Shown here: positions 18,566 to 26,052 of the stretch, one piece after another
How positions within the stretch are numbered: the first letter of the stretch is position 1
How the letters are laid out: each line of letters begins with the position of its first letter
From: Saprospiraceae bacterium
GTDB taxonomy: Bacteria; Bacteroidota; Bacteroidia; Chitinophagales; Saprospiraceae
Direction of reading: 5' to 3'
Assembly: GCA_016714085.1 (NCBI GenBank)
Contig: JADJNW010000027.1
Coordinates: 1 to 28,071 of the forward strand
Length of the DNA: 28,071 nucleotides
Translations under genes and position numbers: made by a program
The notes under the pieces: generated by a model
Databases searched by the model: none
What the model saw: only the letters and a program-made list of their open reading frames with translations
What the model was told of the DNA's origin: nothing

Positions 18566-19285
18566 TTATTGAATTGATTTATTGTCTATTAGTTGGATAA
18601 GTTTTTCAGCAGAGGAAGTAGCCGTTTCAAGTGCTTCAATCGTTCCATTCAGGTTATTCAAATTCATTTTTAAAGAAGTTAGCAAGGAGGGATCATTCAA
18701 AATTTCTGCATCATCGATTGGGATGGCTACTTTGTCGAAATCCCATTCTTTGAATTTTTCACGTACATAAGGAAGCCAGGCTTCTCTAAATTCAAAATCA
18801 TCATCGGCAATTTCAGTTCCTATGTCCACCTGATTTCTGCCATAATATTTTACTAATGAATTTCTCAGCGTTTTATCATCCAGATTGCTCAATCCTATTT
18901 CCTTCAGTAAGTCAAATCCATCTCGAACTAAGTAAATTGTTCGTTTTAACATTACTCTAGACAAATCATGGTAAACTTGATCGGTAAGTGGCTGCTTTTC
19001 CCGAAGTACTTTTATGACCTTTTTTTGCGCTTCTAAATCTTGCTTTCTGATGACAAGGCATTGTTTCAACGCAGCTGTATCCTGCACCAAATCTTCTCTT
19101 ATATCCAATAAGGTGGAATCAATTTTTGTTTTTAATTGCCGATTGCCATTCCAATTATTAATCTGCAAAGCAATCAAAATACCAATAACCACCAGCAGAA
19201 TTTCTCCGATGGCGTAAAGCAAATAATTTTTCACTTTGCCCGAACTGCGCAGGCGGCGGCGGATATTGCGAAAGAAACGGAGCAT
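18566..19285 (-). CDS. DUF6090 family membrane protein (paralogue B)
   Basis: Intact, 239 residues: MLRFFRNIRRRLRSSGKVKN, YLLYAIGEILLVVIGILIAL, QINNWNGNRQLKTKIDSTLL, DIREDLVQDTAALKQCLVIR. The N-terminal basic segment and membrane helix are standard, but residues 12-22 (LRSSGKVKNYLL) are the SGK-type version rather than the SGSLRKYL version shared by A, C and D, so B is the most divergent copy. The tail is helical and acidic. A palindromic element (19313-19504) ends 28 bases before its start codon, so any promoter for B-C-D would lie in or next to that element. Confidence 0.9.
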   Translation of the reverse strand: MLRFFRNIRRRLRSSGKVKNYLLYAIGEILLVVIGILIALQINNWNGNRQLKTKIDSTLLDIREDLVQDTAALKQCLVIRKQDLEAQKKVIKVLREKQPLTDQVYHDLSRVMLKRTIYLVRDGFDLLKEIGLSNLDDKTLRNSLVKYYGRNQVDIGTEIADDDFEFREAWLPYVREKFKEWDFDKVAIPIDDAEILNDPSLLTSLKMNLNNLNGTIEALETATSSAEKLIQLIDNKSIQ

Positions 19286-19312
19286 AAGGTTTTAGATTTT
19301 ATTATTTATGAT

Positions 19313-19504
19313 GTCCCAGCGGGACAAATTATTGGTAGAAAATATAATTATTCCCGGATAACCATGCCGTTAGGTATGGTCTATCTCTATGATGTGATTT
19401 TTTTGTGCAAATATTTTTCCATTACGAAATTTTATAATCCGTACCTAACGGCACGGTACGTTTTAAAATAATTCACCGCTACCCATAACTCGTCCCTAAG
19501 GGAC
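19313..19504. repeat. Palindromic element, copy 1 (about 192 bp)
   Basis: It opens with GTCCC-AGC-GGGAC and closes with GTCCC-TAA-GGGAC. Inside are CATGCCGTTAGGTATGG and its near mirror CCGTACCTAACGGCACGG. Copy 2 at 20366-20558 is similar along its whole length by eye. On the minus strand it starts four bases after codon 17 of an orphan DUF6090 head and ends just before paralogue B. Elements with such CCGTTAGGT palindromes recur in Bacteroidota genomes (recollection only). Confidence 0.85.
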
Positions 19505-19507
19505 GCT

Positions 19508-19558
19508 GCTGCCCGACTCAAGCAGGCGGCGGCGGATATTGCGAAAGAATTTGAGCAT
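19508..19558 (-). pseudogene. Orphan DUF6090 5' head, 51 bp (remnant 2)
   Basis: Encodes MLKFFRNIRRRLLESGS, the exact first 17 residues of the family, then runs into the palindromic element and a stop (SSVP*). It begins 20 bases after the stop of paralogue A. The break point is identical to that of remnant 1. Confidence 0.85.
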
Positions 19559-19577
19559 ATATGGTTTCGTTTTTAAT

Positions 19578-20341
19578 TTAATTATTTTTTCCTTTCTTTA
19601 AATAATGATCTACTTCCGCAATCATTTCTCTTAATTCAAGCAATTGTGCATCAATTGCAGGCAGCACGTCTTTAACTGCCCAATACCAATTCGCAGCATC
19701 GCTTTCTAATTCTGGTTTTAGGGCTTTTAATTCATAAACAGCCTCCTCTGAAATGTAAAGAGAAAAGACAGGTTTTTGTGTTTCTAAAAATTTAGCCATT
19801 CCCCGATCGGCGGTCAACGAACGATCAATAGGCATCAAAAATTCATTATTTTGAAATAATAATTCCTTTAAAAGACTCAAGTTAGAATACAAGACCAATA
19901 TTTTATTCCGCAGCTTGGGGTCGGCAATAACACCAAGCTTTCCGGTTGACATCATTTCATTATAGGTTGAATTGTGCTCGACATAAAAAAGAGCCGCCCC
20001 ACATGATTGATATAGTTTCGAAGAGCCAAATTAAATTCCTGCTGATTATCATCGGTATTCAGCTCTTTTACGAGAGCATTAATTAATGTATCAGCTTTTT
20101 CCATGCGTTTTTTTAGTCCGTATAATGATAAGCTATCCGCAGCAAGATCGCTCATCATTTGGTTTAGATAATATTTCTCATTAATGCGATTTATTCGGTG
20201 CTGATTCCAAGTATTGACTTGCAAAGCAATGAGAATACCAATGACCACCAGCAGAATTTCACCGATGGCGTAAACGAGGTATTTTCTCAAGCTGCCCGAC
20301 TCAAGCAGGCGACGGCGGATGGTGCGGAAGAATTTGAGCAT
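19578..20341 (-). CDS. DUF6090 family membrane protein (paralogue A), one frameshift
   Basis: From ATG 20341: MLKFFRTIRRRLLESGSLRK, YLVYAIGEILLVVIGILIAL, QVNTWNQHRINRINEKYYLN, QMMSDLAADSLSLYGLKKRM. One base lost in an A/T homopolymer near 19988 breaks the frame; joining gives LFYVEHNSTYNEMMSTGKLG, a typical family middle motif, and a tail LLELREMIAEVDHYLKKGKN to TAA 19578, about 254 residues. It is the first full copy of the array. Palindromic element copy 2 ends 24 bases upstream of its start. Its N-terminal 60 nucleotides are nearly the same as in remnants 1 and 2. Confidence 0.87.
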
Positions 20342-20365
20342 GGGTTTCGGTTTTGTTTTTATACT

Positions 20366-20558
20366 GTCCCGCTAGGGACAAATTATCGGTAGAAAAATAT
20401 AATTATACCAGATAACCATGCCATTAGGTATGGCTTATGTCTGGAATGTGATTTTTTCGTGTAAATATTTGCCATTGTGGAATGTTATAATCCGTACCTA
20501 AAGGCACGGGGCTGTGATTGAAAAATATTTTTCTACCCATAACCCGTCCCTATGGGAC
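20366..20558. repeat. Palindromic element, copy 2 (about 193 bp)
   Basis: It opens GTCCC-GCTA-GGGAC and closes GTCCC-TAT-GGGAC, with the same inner palindromes as copy 1 (ATAACCATGCCATTAGGTAT and ATCCGTACCTAAAGGCACGG). It is fused, five bases away, to the 51-bp DUF6090 head at 20564-20614. Confidence 0.85.
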
Positions 20559-20563
20559 GCGCT

Positions 20564-20614
20564 GCTGCCCGACTCAAGCAGGCGGCGGCGGATATTGCGG
20601 AAGAATTTGAGCAT
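20564..20614 (-). pseudogene. Orphan DUF6090 5' head, 51 bp (remnant 1)
   Basis: Encodes MLKFFRNIRRRLLESGS and then reads into the palindromic element (SSASHRDGLWVEKYF, stopping after about 40 codons). The leader before it (GGTTTTAGTGTTTTTATAAA) resembles the leader of paralogue B, so the duplicated unit may include the 5' leader. Confidence 0.85.
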
Positions 20615-20748
20615 GAGGTTTTAGTGTTTTTATAAACGAATTTAATAATTAGCACCAATCCATGTCATTTTTTCACGATAAGTAATTGAAAATAAACGAT
20701 CAAGGATGATAAAGCTTTGGCTTGGATTCCTTTAAAGAGAAAATGGTA

Positions 20749-20993
20749 TCTCAAAGAGTGCAATTGGATTCTTAGAGAGTCAAATTAGGTTCTAAAAGAA
20801 TCGAATGCTAAAAGAGTCGAATTGGATGTTCAGAGAGTCAAATTAGGTTCTCAAAGAGTCTAACTCGATTCTCAGAGAGTGGAGTTCGATTCTAAAAGAG
20901 TCGAATTAGATGTTCGGAGAGTCAAATTCGATTCTCGGAGAGTGGCGTTCAATTCTAAAAGAGTCAAAATTGGTTCTCGGAGAATATAAACCG
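20749..20993. repeat. 21-bp degenerate tandem repeat array 2
   Basis: About 12 units of 21 bases (some 17-22) with a consensus close to TCTCAGAGAGTCAAATTAGA. The most variable positions are 3-6 and the last four. The last part ends in an 11-bp inverted repeat, CTAAAAGAGTC (20955-20965) with GACTCTTTTAG (20993-21003). On the minus strand one frame reads as seven-residue repeats (LRESNLT, LRTSNST, LLESNST) from ATG 21075, but TGA and TAG codons soon interrupt it, so I treat it as non-coding or decayed. Its sequence is unrelated to array 1 although the period is the same. Confidence 0.85.
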
Positions 20994-21067
20994 ACTCTTT
21001 TAGTATCAAGGAGTAGGAATGAACTTCGTTTTCAAATTGGCTGCAAGCATCAGCAATAAAAAATATT

Positions 21068-22405
21068 CTAAACAATAATGGGCAATTCTATCGCCACATT
21101 CCCGGCAGCTGTAAACTCCAACAATTCTGCTTCCGCAATTTCATTCAATAAAGATTCGTCTAGCGGCGCTTCAATTTTGATATAATTATCGGTGAAGCCG
21201 GACATTAAGTTTTTGTCAGGATGCTGTTCAAATAATACTGGCCGCGTCTGACCCAAATGCTGTTCGTAAAAATAGCGGCGCTTTTTCTCGCTTAGAATGG
21301 TAAGCATTTGATTGCGGCGGCGGCGTTCTTCCATCGGCACGATGTCAAGCATTTCAGCGGCAGGCGTGTTCGGGCGCTCGGAATAAGTGAATACGTGCAG
21401 GTAAGAAATATCCAATTCGTTGATAAAACGATAGGTTTCTAAAAAATCTTCCTCGGTCTCGCCCGGAAAGCCGACGATCACATCCACACCAATGCAGGCA
21501 TGCGGCATGAGCGATTTGATTTTGGCGACGCGCTCGGCGTAGAGTTCGCTCTTGTAGCGGCGGCGCATTTGTTGGAGTTGCTTGTTATTGCCCGATTGCA
21601 GTGGAATATGAAAATGCGGTGCAAAACGCTCGGATTGTGCTACAAATTCAATCACTTCATCCGTACATAAATTCGGCTCGATAGAAGAAATCCGAAAACG
21701 ACGAATGCCTTCCACTTTGTCCAATTCTCGAATGAGGTCAATAAATAGCGCCTCTTTCTTGGGCTTCGTGCCTTCGATCACTTCTGTGCCATTGCCAAAA
21801 TCGCCAATATTCACACCAGTCAGCACGATTTCTTTCCCGCCCATAGCGGCAATTTTCTGCGCATTCGCCACCACACTTTCCACGGTATCGCTGCGGCTGC
21901 GTCCGCGCGCAAGGGGAATCGTACAAAACGAGCATTTATAATCACAGCCGTCTTGCACTTTCAAAAACGAACGGGTACGATCACCAAACGAAAAAGCATT
22001 TACAAAGTCTTTCACTTCGCGGATTTCTCCGGCGCGAATCATGCCTTTGCCCGGTGCTTTCGACAAAGCATCAATAAAATCGAGGATTCTAAACTTTTCA
22101 GCAGCGCCTAAAACCAAATCTACACCCGGAATCTCCGAAATTTCCTGCGGTTTCAACTGCGCGTAACAACCAACACCGACCACATTTGCATTTGGCGAAA
22201 ATTTCAAGGCCCGACGCACAATATTGCGGCATTTCTTATCAGCAAAATCTGTAACAGAACAAGTGTTGATCACGTAAATATCTGCCCCTTGCTCGAATTC
22301 TACTTCCGCATAGCCTGCCTGCTCAAAGAGCCTGCCGATGGCGGAGGTCTCCGAGTAATTGAGCTTGCAGCCCAAGGTGTGAAATGCTACTGTTTTTGGC
22401 GTCAC
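21068..22405 (-). CDS. mtaB: tRNA (N6-threonylcarbamoyladenosine(37)-C2)-methylthiotransferase
   Basis: Intact, 445 residues. MtaB is a radical-SAM enzyme that adds a methylthio group to t6A37 of tRNAs, giving ms2t6A. Domains in order: the N-terminal methylthiotransferase domain (FHTLGCKLNYSETSAIGRLF, INTCSVTDFADKKCRNIVRR, GCYAQLKPQEI) with three cysteines (Cys13, Cys49, Cys83) for the auxiliary 4Fe-4S cluster; the radical-SAM core with DGCDYKCSFCTIPLARGRS (CxxxCxxC), VDVIVGFPGETEEDF; and the C-terminal TRAM domain (FTDNYIKIEAPLDE...LLEF). TLGCKLN, rather than the MiaB or RimO signature, supports the MtaB assignment. It is one of the few long intact genes here, so the frameshifts elsewhere are not a uniform property. 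Confidence 0.95.
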   Translation of the reverse strand: MTPKTVAFHTLGCKLNYSETSAIGRLFEQAGYAEVEFEQGADIYVINTCSVTDFADKKCRNIVRRALKFSPNANVVGVGCYAQLKPQEISEIPGVDLVLGAAEKFRILDFIDALSKAPGKGMIRAGEIREVKDFVNAFSFGDRTRSFLKVQDGCDYKCSFCTIPLARGRSRSDTVESVVANAQKIAAMGGKEIVLTGVNIGDFGNGTEVIEGTKPKKEALFIDLIRELDKVEGIRRFRISSIEPNLCTDEVIEFVAQSERFAPHFHIPLQSGNNKQLQQMRRRYKSELYAERVAKIKSLMPHACIGVDVIVGFPGETEEDFLETYRFINELDISYLHVFTYSERPNTPAAEMLDIVPMEERRRRNQMLTILSEKKRRYFYEQHLGQTRPVLFEQHPDKNLMSGFTDNYIKIEAPLDESLLNEIAEAELLEFTAAGNVAIELPIIV

Positions 22406-22447
22406 TTTTTATTTAGTTTCAAGTTGGAAGTTTCAGGTTTGGGAACG

Positions 22448-22483
22448 CAAAGATAGGACTTTTGGTTCGATTGACATTCAAAA
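22448..22483 (-). promoter_or_regulatory. Candidate promoter of mtaB
   Basis: On the minus strand TTTTG (22479-22483) is followed after about 23 bases by TATCTTTG (22448-22455), matching the Bacteroidota -33/-7 pattern TTTG/TAnnTTTG. The -7 box lies about 43 bases before the ATG and is identical to the one before tex. Confidence 0.5.
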
Positions 22484-22499
22484 GTTTCGGATATTCAAG

Positions 22500-22750
22500 G
22501 TTTTGTACCAATAGAATGGCACACTGAATTATTATGATTTTTTAACCGCCTAAGACACCTTAGTTCACCTAAGTCTGTAAAGCATTAAGTTCTCAGGTGT
22601 TAAAGAAAAAATCCTAAAAAATCTTCAATATCTTAAAAATCAGTGTCCTATCAGAAAACATCTTTCTAAAAAAATTCTACCTTCCATAAAACTTTTTAAA
22701 ACCACAGAATCTTTCAATCAAAGATTTTCACCCAGACTCTTAAAACGGAT
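22500..22750. other. AT-rich intergenic region with a degenerate CCTAAG repeat
   Basis: Between mtaB and the sigma-factor gene. At about 22543-22605 there are repeated CACCTTAG/CACCTAAG words, and CACCTAAG pairs with CTCAGGTG in a weak hairpin. No gene or clear promoter for the sigma factor is seen. Confidence 0.4.
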
Positions 22751-22752
22751 TA

Positions 22753-23322
22753 GTGGATAAGCAGACTCTACAATTGATCGAAAAAGCCCGGGACGGCAGC
22801 ACACGCGCGATGAATCAACTGTTCAATCAGTGGTACAAGCGCGTGTATAATATCGCCTGGAAGTATTTTGCGGAAGAAGATGCGGCCCTGGAAGTTTGTC
22901 AGCAATCGTTTTTGGCGATGCAGCGGCATTTTCATTCGCTGAATGAACCTGCAAAGTTTGAAATCTGGCTCTACCGCACAGTGATCAACCAATGCCATCA
23001 GGAACATCGGCGGCAGCGGCAACAGCGGGTTTTAAAAGAAGCTTATCCCGGAAACGTGATTCAAATAGCACCGGAGCGGCCCGATCAGGCATATCAGCGC
23101 GAAGAGGTTACTCGACTGGTTTTGAATGCGTTACAAAAATTGCCGGAAGACCAAAGAACCGTATTGATTATGAAAGAATATGAAGGATTGAAGTTTAGAG
23201 AAATCGCCGAAGTATTGGACATTTCTGAAAACACCGCGAAGTCGCGTCTGTACTACGGGTTGGAAAATTTAAAGAAAATTTTATTAAGCAATTGCGCCTC
23301 AAAAGAAATTTGCCATGGATAA
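22753..23322 (+). CDS. ECF-type RNA polymerase sigma-70 factor
   Basis: Intact, 189 residues, from the in-frame GTG/TTG-type start at 22753 (read MDKQTLQLIEKARDGSTRAM). The sigma-2 region is NQLFNQWYKRVYNIAWKYFA, EEDAALEVCQQSFLAMQRHF and FEIWLYRTVINQCHQEHRR (promoter melting and core binding). The sigma-4 region is VLNALQKLPEDQRTVLIMKE, YEGLKFREIAEVLDISENTA and KSRLYYGLENLKKIL (helix-turn-helix for the -35 element). It lacks sigma-1 and sigma-3, as ECF factors do. Its last eight bases overlap the anti-sigma gene start, so the two are translationally coupled. It probably directs a stress or envelope regulon including its own operon. Confidence 0.93.
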   Translation: MDKQTLQLIEKARDGSTRAMNQLFNQWYKRVYNIAWKYFAEEDAALEVCQQSFLAMQRHFHSLNEPAKFEIWLYRTVINQCHQEHRRQRQQRVLKEAYPGNVIQIAPERPDQAYQREEVTRLVLNALQKLPEDQRTVLIMKEYEGLKFREIAEVLDISENTAKSRLYYGLENLKKILLSNCASKEICHG

Positions 23323-24109
23323 AGGATTGATTAAGAGTCGATTGATGGACTATCTCTACGACGAACTGAACGAGGCAGACAAAAAGAGGTAGAACGCTGG
23401 CTCAGGGATAATCCCGAAGCCCAAGAGGAATTGAATGCCTTGCAACAAACGCGTGAGGTATTGTCAAAACTGCCTGATGTAGAGCCTGTTGCACCAATCG
23501 TGAAGATTTCATCATCCCATTCGATACGTCGTCGCTGGTTGCCATTGGCAATCACGGCAGCAGCGGCGGCCATCTTATTATTGCTTATTGCTACGAATGT
23601 CAGCATTCAGACACGAAGGCGGTATGGTCATTGCCTTTGGCAAAGCGCCAAAACAACCTGATCAGACGGTAGCCCCTATGAATCCTGAAATAGTGGAAAA
23701 TGCTATTGCGGTCAATAATCAACTTTTGTTTGAGCAATTGGATTCTATTCAGTCATTATTGCAAGCACAACTAGTTGCTAATCAGGACGCAATGCAAGCG
23801 CAATGGACGCGCCAATGGTCGGCGAAGCAAGTGAGTTACGAAAATCAGCTTAAAACTATGGCGGTGCGGAGTTTAAGAAAAAATACCCCCGAATTGGCAG
23901 CGTTCGTTCAGGATATGCAATTGTCACAGCAGCAGGAATTACGCTATATGCTTAATCAGCTTTGGAGCAACTGGCAGCAGGTACGAGCAGAAGATTTGAA
24001 AGCCATCGAAAACAATTTTGTAATGATCAACCAAAATATGGAACTCAATCGCCGAGGGACGGAAGCTTTATTCAAGAATGCATTCGAGCGCACCGTTACG
24101 GGCGAATAA
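23315..24109 (+). CDS. Probable membrane anti-sigma factor, frameshifted
   Basis: From ATG 23315 (eight bases inside the sigma gene): MDKGLIKSRLMDYLYDELNE, then after a one-base error near 23389 VERWLRDNPEAQEELNALQQ, REVLSKLPDVEPVAP, a transmembrane helix WLPLAITAAAAAILLLLIA (about 23537-23593), a second frame change near 23610, and a periplasmic part GGMVIAFGKAPKQPDQ followed by a Gln/Asn-rich coiled coil (LLFEQLDSIQSLLQAQLVAN, LRYMLNQLWSNWQQVRAEDL) to TAA 24109. The short cytoplasmic acidic helical domain, single membrane helix and position after an ECF gene support the anti-sigma role. About 265 residues. No zinc-binding HxxxCxxC is present. Confidence 0.8.
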
Positions 24110-24158
24110 ATTGACAATTATCTGGATTCTAACAATTAACAATTCTAAATTATTCAAC

Positions 24159-25371
24159 ATGAATACGAATATAAAAAATTATTTGCTTGGGATTCTGGTG
24201 CTCCTCACCGGCATCAGTTACGCGCAGGATAATGACCGAATGAAACGCGATATAGAAGTGGCAGAGAATATTCTATCAACTTTAATGGATCAAGAATTTG
24301 GCTTGCATGGAAATAATGTAGAAGGCACTTATATTGAAGGACATGGCGCCATGTTTACCATTTATGGGGGAGTGCTTTCTAACCTGGCACTGGATAGGCA
24401 GGTTATCCTTCCTCCGACTTGGAACGAAGATGGGGTTTACAGGCTTGGAAAAACAACGGATAAACCTATTAATCTGGACAGCCTCAATAATGCTTTGCGT
24501 ACGAAAACGAAAGAAGCGATGAAAATTTTTATCACAGACTACGCGCAGTTGTTGAGCCAGCCAAAGCCCGATGAAAAGGTACACTGCGTTATGCCTTGCT
24601 TGGGAAACATCAAAGATTTGGTGGACTATTAAGCTTCCAACCGTAGCTGCTGTTAGCCCTCTTGATTCGGATAAAGATAAAGAAGAGAAACCAGATAAAA
24701 CTCTAAAGGAATTCAGTGCAGAAATCAGCAAAACTGCGCTTGATGAATATCGAACTGGTAAACTTTCTAAAACGCAGTTGGAAGGACAAATAAAATTCAC
24801 CGAGCATATCGTGACAATAAAAAGATACAGAATTAGAGTTGCTGGGTTCTATTTTTCACAGATTGTATCAAGGTGATTTGTCTGAAACATTTAGACTTTA
24901 TAACGATCCAAATTATGAGCGGATCGATGGCTTAGGGGTGGTTTATGAAATGAATTTTGGGCGTACCTGGGGGCAATGGGCGCAAGGGACTTATAACTTC
25001 ACTTACACTCTTGAAGCTTATGAGAGGGCAGTTACAGGTAGAAGAAGTCAAGGACAGAATAAATCGAAATCTGATGAAAATGAAACAGATGAAGAAAAAG
25101 AATGGAAGGAAAACTTACAACAGCCTACCCGAAATTCATCGAGGAATTTAAGCGAAATGTCATTGAGTATGGTCGGACGGTGCGCAAATTGCCTGCTAAT
25201 GAATTACTTATATTCAAATTAGACTTGAACACTTGTGAGGATTGTGATATTCCCGATCGAGTAGAAATTTCCATCAAAAAGTCTGTTCTTGAGAGCTATG
25301 ATAGCAATAAAATTACGATGGAGCAAGCCTTGGAGCAGATTACAACGAAAACAATACCTGCAAAAGATTAA
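24159..25371 (+). CDS. Exported protein of unknown function in the sigma operon, frameshifted
   Basis: From ATG 24159: a clear signal peptide (MNTNIKNYLLGILVLLTGIS-YAQ, cleavage after AQ expected), then DIEVAENILSTLMDQEFGLH, YIEGHGAMFTIYGGVLSNLA, LRTKTKEAMKIFITDYAQLL, a Lys/Glu-rich linker, KEFSAEISKTALDEYRTGKL, LGSIFHRLYQGDLSETFRLY, RIDGLGVVYEMNFGRTW, EGKLTTAYPKFIEEFKRNVI, KLPANELLIFKLDLNTCEDC and IPDRVEISIKKSVLESYDSN to TAA 25371. Frames change near 24585, 24640, 24825 and 25120; joined length about 404 residues. The mix of alpha/beta segments suggests a periplasmic or surface protein. It is 49 bases after the anti-sigma gene and ends at a terminator, so it is likely part of the same transcript. 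I do not recognise a family. Confidence 0.7.
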
Positions 25372-25395
25372 ATATATTATTTCGCTGCATAAAGC

Positions 25396-25430
25396 GCCCG
25401 GATTGGTGATTTCACTGATCCGGGCTTTTC
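25396..25430 (+). terminator. Rho-independent terminator of the sigma operon
   Basis: GCCCGGAT (25396-25403) pairs perfectly with ATCCGGGC (25418-25425) across a 14-base loop, followed by TTTTC. It begins 24 bases after the stop of the exported-protein gene. Confidence 0.9.
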
Positions 25431-25484
25431 ATTTTCGAACTTTTCAAATGTTAAAAAACTAAAATTGCTTGCATGTTTTATAGA

Positions 25485-25505
25485 TTGAGTAATTTTGTTA
25501 CTCAA
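25485..25505 (+). promoter_or_regulatory. Palindromic operator overlapping a -7 box, directly before the regulator ATG
   Basis: A perfect 8-bp inverted repeat, TTGAGTAA-TTTTG-TTACTCAA, ends on the base before ATG 25506. TAATTTTG inside it (25490-25497) fits the -7 consensus TAnnTTTG. A transcript from it would start at or within a few bases of the ATG. This is probably an autoregulatory site for the winged-helix protein encoded next. Confidence 0.7.
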
Positions 25506-26043
25506 ATGATAGAAACATTAATTTCATCAAAAACGCGCATAAAACTGCTACTCAAGTTCTTTTTGAATAGCAATGCAACTGCCTATCTTCGCAGCTTGAA
25601 AGCGAATTTGGTGAATCTTCCAATGCGATTCGATTAGAATTAAATCGGTTTGAAGAGGCCGGGATGTTGGAGTCGCGCCTGGATGGAAATAAGAAAATTT
25701 TTTCAAGCAAATACGCATCACCCATTATTCAAAGAAGTACATAATATTTTACTCAAATATGTGGGATTGATCGCATCGTAGAAGAGGTGATCGAACGCTT
25801 GGGAGAGGTACGACAAGTGTTTCTCGTATGGGTGATTTTTCTAAAGGATTGGATAGCAGGATTATAGACTTGATTTTTATTGGTAAGTATTGATAAATCA
25901 TATTTATTAAATTTAGTAGATAAAGCCGAGGATTTGATTCATCGGAAAGTTCGATATTTGATTTATTCTGAAGAAGAAGCAGTGACGCTTGATTTGGAGC
26001 AAGTACAATCCGGAAACCGCTGCTGTTATGGTCGAAAGATTGA
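25506..26043 (+). CDS. Winged-helix (ArsR-like) transcriptional regulator with degenerate nucleotidyltransferase-like domain, frameshifted
   Basis: Reconstructed: MIETLISSKTRIKLLLKFFL, NSNATAYLRSLESEFGESSN, AIRLELNRFEEAGMLESRLD, GNKKIF, then HPLFKEVHNILLKYVGIDRI, VEEVIERLGEVRQVFLVGDF, SKGLDSRIIDLIFIG, IDKSYLLNLVDKAEDLIHRK, VRYLIYSEEEA, ending TGA 26041-26043, about 179 residues. Residues 1-65 form a winged helix-turn-helix; the second half has the MNT-like pattern G(D)FSKGLDSxxIDLIFIG without the full catalytic set, so it is likely a ligand or regulatory fold. It is nine bases upstream of lhgO. Proteins of this kind commonly precede lhgO and sugar genes in Bacteroidota (recollection). At least four frame breaks. 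Confidence 0.75.
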
Positions 26044-26052
26044 AAAACTGCT

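Noticed and set aside
20872..21075. A 67-codon minus-strand gene made of seven-residue repeats
   Set aside because: It starts by overlapping the mtaB stop and is soon cut by several TGA/TAG codons within the repeat; no ribosome-binding site seen.
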